NCBI GenBank assembly: GCA_027475525.1
Contig: JAMWFC010000051.1
Location: 3,332,616-3,396,615, forward strand
Direction: 5' to 3'
From: Macrolepiota albuminosa
Taxonomy: Eukaryota > Basidiomycota > Agaricomycetes > Agaricales > Agaricaceae
DNA: 64,000 bases
Shown here piece by piece: positions 55,191 through 64,000 of the stretch. The notes beneath the pieces are model-generated. The model did not search any database. It was given only the letters and a program-made list of their open reading frames with translations, and was not told the origin of the DNA. A program made the translations under genes and the position numbers. How positions within the stretch are numbered: the first letter of the stretch is position 1; each line of letters starts with the position of its first letter.

Positions 55191-57000
55191 TGTTGAACAG
55201 TGCAGTGGCCACCATAGACAATGGCACTGTAATATCAAAGTAATATCACAGTTGCATTGTCTCTGATAAACAAAGCTCCCTTTCATATAGACTCATAGTA
55301 TATAAAGGACCAGTAGTAGAACAAACCCTCAGTAACTTCTACCAGACTGAGGGTGAGTGTGCCAAATCTTACTCATACATACACTAACTAGTACCACAGA
55401 TCAATACTAATATTGTTCTTAGTCTATTAAACATCCTGTCTGGACTTCTAACAAGGATTGATATGCTGCTTTCTGGGCACCCCTAGCAGGACAGTATGTG
55501 CTTCTTGATGGCACATTAAGGGGGTTATCTGTGCTGATGGGAAGTACCCTAAGCACACCAACCACACCTCTTCTTGAAGCCAAGATCACAATCAGGCCTA
55601 GAAAGTCCATTTTTGCAGTGCAGAAGTTGGGTGGTTATGAGGTTTGCTAGTTGGTTGGGAGGTTCTTGACACATATTTTTGTATACTTTCCACATACTTA
55701 TATATCTTTTTCCCTTCCTGGAATCATCATATGTCAAGAACAGATAACATTCAGCACTACCAAAAAACATGGGTACAGTGCATTGGATCAAGACATCAAC
55801 TTTAACTGAGCATATTTGAATCTGTGCTATCATTCTCCTGTCCATACTAATCTGACAAACTCCAAAACTGTTTCTCACCATATGTTGAAGGGAAGGCCTG
55901 ATTGCAGTACAGCCCCATGTTGGATGAAGTCAAACACCAAGGACCAGAATTAGATGCTCCATGCCCATGAAAACAAAAAAGTAAGACAAAAATCAAAAAA
56001 AGTAAGACAGAATTTGGCAAATGCTTTCTATTTGTGCTTAACCTCAATCTGCCAACTTCCTTTCTCCCTCATCAACTATGGGTTGCTGCCTCTACAACGC
56101 AAAGAAAGAAAGAAGGCTTGCTGCTAATGCTAAAAGCTGTAGAAGCTACCACAAGTATGTCCAGTTCTTCATGGAGCTGTTGAGAGCATGTTGGATACTT
56201 GGGTGGGGCCATCAGTGATCAAAACATTGATTACAAATACAACAAGTTCATTGAGTGACAGGGGGGCTCCTTAATCCATAATACCATGTGGTCACATATC
56301 TCATGCAGAATTACACAGGTGGGTAACAACCAACCTGTTCTCTCCTCTACAAAAGGAGCAGTACCAAAAGGCACTATGATCTGAGCCCCCCCCCCTTGTT
56401 TTTCTTTCCTATGCCCACCCTCAGCCACGGTGCTTTTTAGAACCGACTACAAGAGGTCCAGGGGGAGTAAAGCTTTCTCTAGACAACCTCTGGTTTGCCT
56501 ACCCCACAAAGATGACGTGGCAGCCACTCACAAATTAAAATTTTGCCTGTCAAATTACGACGTGAGCCAAAAAGAGGAACCGACTAGGTGACCATCCTCA
56601 ATGAAAGAGTTTGTAAAAACGTTGAAACTCAAGTTTTGGATGCTAGACTGAGGGCAGCATCAATAAGGGAACAACTCTCCCAACCACGCCTGCACTCACA
56701 ACATCATCACAATTATTTTATTCTCTCTTGTATTCAGGGTGAAACAATCCCATCCGGTTTCCACATCATGGCTGGACCCACAACAAACTCATGCCTGGAA
56801 GAAGTCCCTGAGAGGTGGAAGGGGGGGGGGGGAAACTCTTAAGGCAGACAAAATTTAAGCAATCTCCCGCCACTCTACTTCAGTACTCTCAGCAAAGTCT
56901 GACTCTGCACCCATGTCAGGAACTATTCCAGTCCAACTTCCAGCCCAGACTGAACAAACTCCACTGGTACCAACACAACTCTGTGTTAGCATTCTCTTGG
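55191..57000. other. Unidentified spacer, possible LINE 5' region
   Basis: No recognised gene. A 110-residue minus-strand frame at 55,549-55,881 with several Cys shows no family resemblance I know. From about 56,440 the sequence is GC-richer and may be the LINE leader. A run of 12 G occurs at 56,821-56,832. Confidence 0.35.
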
Positions 57001-57139
57001 CTGACCGACTGCAGGTACTCCTTGCCAGAACAGGGGGGGAGTCGGTCACAGCAGTTGATCAAATCCGTGCCCAGGATCCCACAATGGTACCCCCTGAAGG
57101 CCTACTGCCTGATGATCCCTTCCCCCCCTAGCACCAGCA

Positions 57140-58852
57140 ATGGGGGCAGGGGCCAAAAAGTTATCTATCAGGATCCATCGTAAAACTATGGCCCAGGTGG
57201 CCCCTCAAGATAATGCCAATCCTCCTGCTGCTCAAGAACCTGGCATCAATGGGCTCTCCAGAACCCTACAAGAGACAGGTCTGACGATGGGTAATGACCA
57301 GGTCCCTGACAAGGCAAAATGTCTCCTGCCTTTCAGCCCTGCACTGAAAAGAACACCAAAACGACACACCTCAGCTACGTACCCCCCATACTGCACCCCT
57401 GCCAATAGATCACAATACACAATGAGAGATAGAGAAACCTCCCCATCTCCACGTTCTATGCACAATGCCTCATGCACTCAGGGCACGCTGGCCATGAGTA
57501 ATGACCCTTTCAGAGGAGAAAGTACTCTGGTTGGGGATGCTTCATGGGACTCAATTTTATCTGGCTCTCCACACTTAAGCCAAGATGAGGGTGAGTCAAC
57601 CCCATCTGGGATCGTAGGATCCCACCCACAAGGAACCACCGTCCACACCAGGCCAGTGGGACAAGAACCTCCCCCCCTACACTTCACCCCAGTCAATTCC
57701 CCCCTGCACTCCTCCCCACTCGACGAGAATAGGGCTGGAACACCCAGTGACAGGAGCATGGTGGCCACACTGACTATTCAAAGTATGCAGCCACACAACA
57801 TCCCACAGATAGAATGTGAGATAGTGGAGAACAATATTATCACCAACAACAAAGGCCTTAGACGTACCGCAATGCCCAATGGTGGCTGGCCTGAGATCCA
57901 CCTTCAGTTGTCTCCCTGGGACAATGTCAAAGATGCCCAGATCGAAGCATGGAACGAAGTGACCTCAGCTAAATTATGGGCATGCACATTCAGAGGAAAG
58001 TATGAGAACAACAGCTTGGTGATGGTAGACAAGACACAGGAGGTCATCAGGAGCTTAATAGATATAGAGAAGATGGCTCTGGGAGTATCTTTCCCCATCC
58101 AAAAGCAACAAATAGATGGGAAGCGTTTCCCCACTCCGTACCACATGCTTATCTCAGGCCTCACCAAAGAGGAAGCCTCTCTTTTATCAGGGCTTGAGGT
58201 CGTCTCCACTCCCGATATTACATTGCTCTTCAAACCTTTCAAGGAACAATGCCTGATGTTCATCACAACCATTTGTGGCTTCACCTTCAAGAATACAGAC
58301 GACATCCAGCCTATTGTGACTGACATTATTAAAAAACGTTTTGCTGAATCGAAGGAAATAATAGCACACATTATGGAGGTCTCCTTGCTACCCTTGGACA
58401 GGACTATGTCGGAGATTTTGGAGAGCATCTTGGTTAAATATATCAAAGTAAAGAGAAGCCCCACAAATGGAGGCGACTTCTGGGGTTGGAATGTATACCT
58501 TCATAACTCCTGTCTAACTGACAATGATCATGTCAAACTGATAAAAATCATGCGAGCCTGTAAATTCCCAACAGCGACCTCAGGCTTCGGGATTTCACTA
58601 TGTGGCAAGGACACCTTACTCTGTGTCAACTGCAAATTGATTGACCACGACACTCCCAACTGCCTGTTTCCAAATTTTCTTGGCTGGCTAGGGCATAAAC
58701 CCCCACCGCAATCTACCTCCGGACAACGACAAGCCTACAATGATGAGCTGCAGGGAGGTGACCCTGCTCCCTTCAGAGGAAGAGGTAGAGGGAGGGGAAA
58801 TAGAGGAAGAGGACAAGCAAGGCCCAGTAGAGGTGGAGGCTATTACAATTAA
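57140..58852 (+). CDS. LINE ORF1 protein
   Basis: An intact 570-codon frame; a start at 57,188 (MAQVAPQ) is also possible. The N-terminal third is Pro/Ser/Thr-rich. A folded region (about residues 250-470) includes WPEIHLQLSPWDN and SFPIQKQQIDGKRFPTPYHML. Then comes a zinc knuckle CVNCKLIDHDTPNC (C-x2-C-x4-H-x4-C, about residues 494-507) followed by an LGWLG motif and an RG-rich tail (RGRGRGRGNRGRG). The plan matches the truncated ORF1 at 15,496-15,981. Such proteins coat element RNA and help target-primed reverse transcription. It has no stop, unlike ORF2. Confidence 0.85.
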   Translation: MGAGAKKLSIRIHRKTMAQVAPQDNANPPAAQEPGINGLSRTLQETGLTMGNDQVPDKAKCLLPFSPALKRTPKRHTSATYPPYCTPANRSQYTMRDRETSPSPRSMHNASCTQGTLAMSNDPFRGESTLVGDASWDSILSGSPHLSQDEGESTPSGIVGSHPQGTTVHTRPVGQEPPPLHFTPVNSPLHSSPLDENRAGTPSDRSMVATLTIQSMQPHNIPQIECEIVENNIITNNKGLRRTAMPNGGWPEIHLQLSPWDNVKDAQIEAWNEVTSAKLWACTFRGKYENNSLVMVDKTQEVIRSLIDIEKMALGVSFPIQKQQIDGKRFPTPYHMLISGLTKEEASLLSGLEVVSTPDITLLFKPFKEQCLMFITTICGFTFKNTDDIQPIVTDIIKKRFAESKEIIAHIMEVSLLPLDRTMSEILESILVKYIKVKRSPTNGGDFWGWNVYLHNSCLTDNDHVKLIKIMRACKFPTATSGFGISLCGKDTLLCVNCKLIDHDTPNCLFPNFLGWLGHKPPPQSTSGQRQAYNDELQGGDPAPFRGRGRGRGNRGRGQARPSRGGGYYN

Positions 58853-59264
58853 CTTTTGAATGTTCAAAGTGGCTCAAATAGATATGTCTGACTTTGTGTG
58901 TGCTACCTTTGCTTATGAAATGGGTTCTCAAAGCTTAGGATGATCCAAAAAGCTGTAGACCGAAATATATTGGCCACTAGTGGTACATGTAGGTCTTAAG
59001 CCTCGATCGAGAGATCAAAAAATGGCAGTCTATAAAAAATAGAGGAAGGTGCCGTGCAGCAGTCCTGCTTAAGCTGGAAGGTCACCAAATACCTGCCTAT
59101 AGGTTTTAGGATCAACCAGAAAGCAATGTCCCCCCTGAGGACTTGGGAAATGTCCTCACCCTGAGATAGCGCGGTTGGCTACTCAGTAAGTCTTATCAAC
59201 CACAACATCTTCACAAAACAATTTATATGGTCAAACTTTAAATGTACATGGTTCGAGCCTCCTG
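58853..59264 (+). other. LINE region between ORF1 and ORF2
   Basis: No gene. Contains the sequence shared with 54,515-54,620. Confidence 0.5.
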
Positions 59265-62200
59265 GTGACCAGGGGGAGTGTGGAGTCAGCCACTGCTTCA
59301 GCCCCACTAACTAGCTATCAGGAGTACAGAGGTGGATCCTCACATCGAGGGGTCAACTTAACCAATGACACAACAGGTACTAACAGTCCTGCAATTATCC
59401 CACAACATTCCCCACTGAGAATTAGGATCCCTGCCAGAATTAGGCCATCTAATCAAAGTGACAACAACATCCAGGAAAACACTGCATTGCCAGTTGAAAG
59501 CATGTCTGACCAGGTGGACAATGAGGACCTTGAGGGATTCCTGGTGGAATCTCCTACGGTTACACATCAACCAAGTGGGGTCATCAGCAAAGAACAAAGC
59601 TCAGGTGTGTGAGGTGTGAGGAAGAACACCAAAGCAGCTATTAAGTTAGCCACACTAAACATCTGAGGCTACAGGTCAGCTGGTGCTCCGCAATCTGAGA
59701 CAAAGTGGCATCATATCAACCAGGTTATGAGGGACAAGAAGATTGGTATTCTATTAGTACAGAAATCACATCTGACGGATGAGAGGAAAACACAAATAGA
59801 AACTCTTTTTGGAAAAAGATTAAAAATCTTTTACACAAAAGACACGGAAAACCCCTCTGGTAAAGGGGGAGTGGCAGTGGTACTAAATCGTGACATCACA
59901 AACACTGATAATGTCATAGTTAGAGAAATTGTGCCTGGAAGAGCCCTACTGCTGTCGACTATATGGCACAAAGAAGAGAAACTAAGTATCCTGGCAGTAT
60001 ATGCTCCAAACGTCTCACAGAGTGATGGAAGCAGCAATGGAGAGTTCTGAACAGAACTAGGAAGCTTCTTCAGATGTCATTCTTGTGTTAAAGTAAATAT
60101 AATGGCAGGTGATATGGACGTAGTGGAAGATGCAATAGACTGGCTTCCCCCAAGAGCTGACCCAGCAGAGGCCTTGGATGCTCTAGATAGTCTGAAAAGA
60201 CAGTTAAGACTCCTAGATGGTTGGAGGAATACTTTCCCTGACACCAGATCCTACACATACATTCAAGATGCATCGGTCTCAATGTCCTGACTCGATAGGA
60301 TCTATGTATCCCCTAAGATCCTGGAAACAGCAAGGGAATGGATAACAAACCCCTCAGAGATACCAGGAATGGACCATCTCATGGTCTCAGTTAAGCTGGC
60401 CCATGGAGACGCTCCCAAATTGGGGAGAGGCCGATGGTCATTGAAGGAACACATAATCAGAGATAAAAGATTTAGAGCGTTTGTCAATATGGAAGGTAGT
60501 AAGGCCTTTGAAACCATGAAACACACGACCAGAACAAGTGATAACAATTCACAAGCCATTTACCTAACATGGAAAAATGCAGTGGTGGAAATGGCAAAAC
60601 TAAGGGACAAGATGATAGTCCTGAAGTACATAAGAGACATTAAGAATCTAGAGACCAAGCCCTAAGTGAGCAAGAAAGGCAGGTTAGATTAAGTGACATC
60701 ATGTCTGAGATGAATTCCCTGACAAAGAAAAATCACCTTGAAAAAAGAGACAGAATCGCTGTCAAAAATTGTCTAGAAGGCGAAATGATGTGTAAATACT
60801 GGACTTGTTCTGGAAAATTGGCAAAACCAAGGGACATGATTTACGTGCTGAGAACGGAGCTTCCCAAAGAGCAGGCACCTTCTGGAGAGCAATATGAAAA
60901 ATGCTCAAAAAAGATGGCAAATCTCGCAAGGAACTATCATGATAATTTACAATACCAAGTCCAAGACGTATCAGAGGTCTTAAGAGAAGAGAAGATTGCT
61001 AAGGTCCTAAGCAACATTAAGACAAGGACTAGCCCACAGCAAAATAGTAAACTGAGAGCGTCTATAGCCAAAACTGAAATCTCCAAGGCCCTCAAGAAAG
61101 CAAAAAACAGCTCAGCACCAGGGTTAGATGACATCCCTTATGAGTTCTGGAAATCAATTAATGACCAATTCGTATATGACTCAAGGTTGAATATCAGAGG
61201 AGATGCTCAGAAGCCTTCTTTTGATGTGCTAGAACTCTTAAACAGAGTATTTATCAATATTCAAGAACATGGTTTGATGGAGAACTCACCCTTTGCAGAA
61301 GGGTGAATGTGCCCATTATACAAAAAGAACGATAGAACAGACATATCCAACTACAGGCCTATAACCTGTCTGAACACTGACTATAAGCTGTTCACAAAGA
61401 TTCTCGCAGAAAGGTTTGCTGAAGTTATAACGGACCAGTCCATCCAAGTCAAGCAGGCTTCATCCCAGGAAGGAGTATCACCGATCAAACTAAACTCATA
61501 AGGATGATGATCCACTACGCAGAGGCGACAGAACAAAATGGAATGATCATTGCTCTGGACCAGAAAAAGGCATACAATAAGATTGACCACGAATACCTTT
61601 GGAGAACACTAAAAACGTTTGGTATTCCCCCCAGCCTAATTAATACTATCAAGGCACTATATCGGGGAGCAGAGACCAGAATTATGATAAATGGTTTTTT
61701 CAGTTCCTCCTGGCAGGTCACACGGGGAGTGAGGCAAGGTGATCCCCTCTCATGCCTGCTGTTTGACCCGCTAGCAGCGTCCCTCCGTGAGTCTAATCTA
61801 AAGGGCTTTCAGATTCTGGGCCACCAGTGAAAAACTAATAGCAACCCTTTTTGCAGAGGATACTACCACTTTTCTCTCTGTGGATGATGACCTAGAATCA
61901 CTAGAGGAAATACTGAATGACTGGTGCATTGCCTCAAGGGCAAAGTTCAATACATCAAAAACCGAGATCATACCCCTAGGGGTTAAAGAATTCAGGAATG
62001 ACCTTATAACAAACAGAAGGCTAAGGCCAGACAGCCGTCAAATACCTGAGAGTATTCACATCACAATAGATGGTGATGTGATACGAATACTGGGTGCCTG
62101 GTTTGGAAATGAAATTGACATAGGTGCACCATGGTCCAATACCATTGAAAAGATAGACAAAGCGCTTAACGCATGGGAGAAATGCCATCTCTCGATGGAA

Positions 62201-62888
62201 GGAAGAAAGTTAATAATACAAATGGTAGTGGCCGGTATGTCGCAATATCTAACACAGGTACAGGGGATGCCTAAAAATATAGAGAAGCTACTGTCTAAGC
62301 AGGTTAACTCCTTTATGTAGGCAGGAAAAGGCCCACTCATAAACAAACAAACCCTCTTCAGGAAAATTAAAGAGGGGGGATGAGCTCTAGTTGACATCAG
62401 AGCAAGGAACAAGGCCATTGACATAGTGGCTGAAGTCATATCTCAACTTCAGGCTCTTTAGACCGTTGTGGGCACTAATGACAGATGCGCTTATGGCGTT
62501 AAACGTACCCTCATCTGAGGAAAGGATTGACTCACGAATAAAACTAAGTCTCTTCCTCCAATCATGGAAATCCAAATTCTCAAGCAAAGGCGAGATTTGC
62601 CAGGACATAACACACTTGTTTAAGACAGCTAGGGACTTCAAAGTGAGACTCAAGGTTATTGAAGTGGAAAAAGACATAAGCATGGACATGCCAATGTGGT
62701 ACCACATGGAAGCAAGTAACAAAATCAGGAGGATGAACTCAGGCAAGGTGGCGGAATGCCTGAAAACAAAACATTCAATATGTCTCGTGAAAGATGTGGT
62801 GATGACGCCCAAAGTTTGGTCAGTAACAAATATAGCTATAGTGTTACCATACCAAAAACTTGTGTTGGGCATGCTAAAAGTGATGTGA
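59265..62888 (+). pseudogene. LINE ORF2: endonuclease and reverse transcriptase
   Basis: The leader (59,265-59,612) is followed by IKLATLNI-stop-G, VQKSHL, VVLNRDI, VYAPN and MAGDMDVVEDAIDWLPPR, then S-stop-LDRIYVSP and GMDHLMVS, the endonuclease motifs. RT spans about 61,120-61,890: YRPITCLNTDYKLFTKILAER, IALDQKKAYNKIDHEYLW, RGVRQGDPLSCLLF, and FAED where F-A-D-D is expected (about 61,850). The C-terminal region includes LGAWFGNEIDIGAPW and MEGRKLIIQMVVAGMSQYLTQVQGMP. Most stops replace Arg or Trp of the family pattern (TGA or TAG); frames change at about 60,663, 61,495, 61,825 and 62,340. Confidence 0.85.
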
Positions 62889-62916
62889 GGAGTCCTGGGC
62901 AGGTCCCAGAGAACGT

Positions 62917-62978
62917 TGATAGGACCCTATACAGGTTAGGCGCATGATGATAGGACCCTATACAGGTTAGGCGCATCA
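62917..62978. repeat. 31-bp tandem duplication
   Basis: TGATAGGACCCTATACAGG repeats at an offset of 31 bases (62,917-62,947 and 62,948-62,978) right after the LINE end. Confidence 0.85.
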
Positions 62979-63774
62979 ACGGCAGGCTCGGCACCGGCTC
63001 CGGAAACCTTGCCGCACTCGTTCCGAACTTAGCGCACGCGTTCTACCTATTTTAAGCCACTTCTGATGGCCGCGCACGGCAAGAAGCAGATCCAATCAGT
63101 GATAGCGCCGATCGGCAGACAGAATGACAACTGACAGATGGCATCAGTCACTGACGACAGCGCTTAGCGAGAAGCTTGATGATCTATCAAAAACTGACGG
63201 ACAGCTTGGCGTTTGACCTTGGCGTCTGACACTGCTTACCGTCTCGATTTGGCGCCCAACGTCGCTTAGGTGTTCTGACAGACAGAAGGGTGATGGATTG
63301 ATGGTTTAGTACCGCGATCTGCCGCCTGGTGGCACCAAGGGTCCTCAAAGGACGGTAGGGATCGGAAACCGTTGGAGCTACCCCTATAAAATTTTCCAGT
63401 TTACCGCACTTTGGCGATGGTTGGTCACTGGCGACGGTGAACTCCTTGTAGTATATAAAGTACTTACCGACTTGTACATATGGATCAGACGAATAGACCA
63501 GAGTTCACTACTCCCCTTTCTTCAGTCTCCCTTACGCTCAAGAGCTCATTTACGCTACGATCAGCAACGTCAAACTCATCGGCAATTGCAGACGTTTGCC
63601 AATACTCGACATACTCGTGCCTTGCAACTACGGCAGGCATTATCGACGCTTAGACTTCGCTAAGCTTATCGTGCTCTTGCCGCTTACCTTTGCCGTGTTC
63701 ACTTACCGCATTTTCCTTAGGCGCTTTACCTTAGCGCTTGACACTTGCCGACCCCGTTACCGACTTTTCCCCTT
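62979..63774. other. GC-rich unidentified sequence with TATA box
   Basis: Bounded by inverted LINE tails. It contains repeated GCGCTTA/GACAGA-type words and a TATA-like GTATATAAAG at 63,451-63,460. The structure resembles an LTR or promoter but no partner repeat or coding sequence was recognised. Confidence 0.35.
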
Positions 63775-63905
63775 TTTCACAGACGCGTTCTCTGGGACCT
63801 GCCCGGGACTCCTCAAATCACTTATAGCGCGCCCAACGCAAACTCTTGGTACGGTAACACTTAAGTTACATTTGTTGCTGACCAAACTTTGGGCATCATC
63901 AAATT
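63775..63905 (-). mobile_element. Inverted LINE tail fragment
   Basis: Its reverse complement matches 62,795-62,915, including CCCAAAGTTTGGTCAG and GAGTCC.GGGCAGGTCCCAGAGAACG. It is less mutated than the plus-strand copy, so it comes from another insertion of the same family. Confidence 0.7.
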
Positions 63906-64000
63906 GGAGCCCACCGCGAGGGATCTCTAGGGCAGAATTCCGCCAGAAACCCGTCTCCAGCGTAGGCGCCGCCTGCTAGACCAGTCGGCAGAAGGCATAG
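63906..64000. other. Window edge, possible continuation of the inverted LINE fragment
   Basis: Probably further sequence of the inverted fragment or its neighbour; nothing can be assigned. Confidence 0.25.

Larger units (their letters stand above)
57000..62915 (+). mobile_element. Non-LTR retrotransposon (LINE), nearly full length, decayed
   Basis: ORF1 (zinc knuckle) is followed after ~400 bases by ORF2 (endonuclease, reverse transcriptase, long C-terminal region). The 5' edge is uncertain. It ends near 62,915, where an inverted copy of its tail exists at 63,775-63,905. Stops, frameshifts and altered catalytic residues make ORF2 inactive. Confidence 0.8.

Noticed and set aside
55549..55881. 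A 110-residue minus-strand frame as a gene.
   Set aside because: No known motif, no conservation visible in the window and a repeat-rich setting; kept only as a remark.
1..64000. tRNA or rRNA genes, CRISPR arrays, secondary-metabolite cluster.
   Set aside because: None was seen; repeats present are LTRs, target duplications and palindromes, and the only host-type genes are the amidase and DUF6533 copies.

Overview
The window looks like a transposon-saturated, gene-poor stretch of a filamentous basidiomycete nuclear genome, most likely an agaricomycete. The evidence is an amidase with a 48-bp spliceosomal intron, a gene of the basidiomycete DUF6533 membrane-protein family, chromodomain-bearing Ty3/gypsy elements, Copia elements and non-LTR (LINE) elements with zinc-knuckle ORF1 proteins. 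No rRNA, tRNA, CRISPR array or bacterial-type operon was seen. AT-rich decayed stretches alternate sharply with GC-rich young elements.

Layout. The host content is one locus present twice in direct orientation: amidase, then DUF6533 gene, then a repeat block (here S). Copy I starts at the left edge with the amidase 3' end (3-356), a DUF6533 relic (1,309-2,711) and block S (3,052-12,168). Copy II has a near-complete amidase (25,264-26,899), a second DUF6533 relic (27,633-29,060) and block S (51,482-54,175). Each copy took different insertions. Copy I block S carries a 0.8-kb TG...CA element (3,212-4,014) and a minus-strand Copia element (4,293-10,776), itself hit by a solo LTR (5,063-5,848) and a gypsy gag fragment. 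Copy II has another 0.8-kb element in the opposite orientation (52,278-53,121) and a 22-kb chromovirus nest at the block boundary (29,440-51,481). Empty sites in the sister copy fix most insertion boundaries. Between the copies lie AT-rich sequence, a truncated LINE with a 17-bp target duplication (14,773-16,155) and a decayed gypsy element with a Copia piece in its reverse transcriptase (17,453-24,777). The right end holds a decayed LINE (about 57,000-62,915), an inverted LINE tail and unidentified GC-rich DNA.

The most interesting system is the nest. Outer element A is interrupted near the start of gag by related element B. Both encode gag-protease, then pol (reverse transcriptase, RNase H, integrase, chromodomain), then a long third ORF that I do not recognise. 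A and B share a UGA-CUA stop at exactly the same codon between gag-protease and pol, which suggests programmed readthrough. In both, perfect stem-loops of different sequence sit beside the putative primer site and the polypurine tract. Nearly all other in-frame stops are TGA, most easily explained by CGA to TGA (or TGG to TGA) decay.

Caution: at least 14 places carry tandem duplications with a period of exactly 77 bp. In element A every frame change in gag and pol coincides with one of them. This looks like unmerged contig overlaps from a k=77 assembly, so many apparent frameshifts here are probably not biological.
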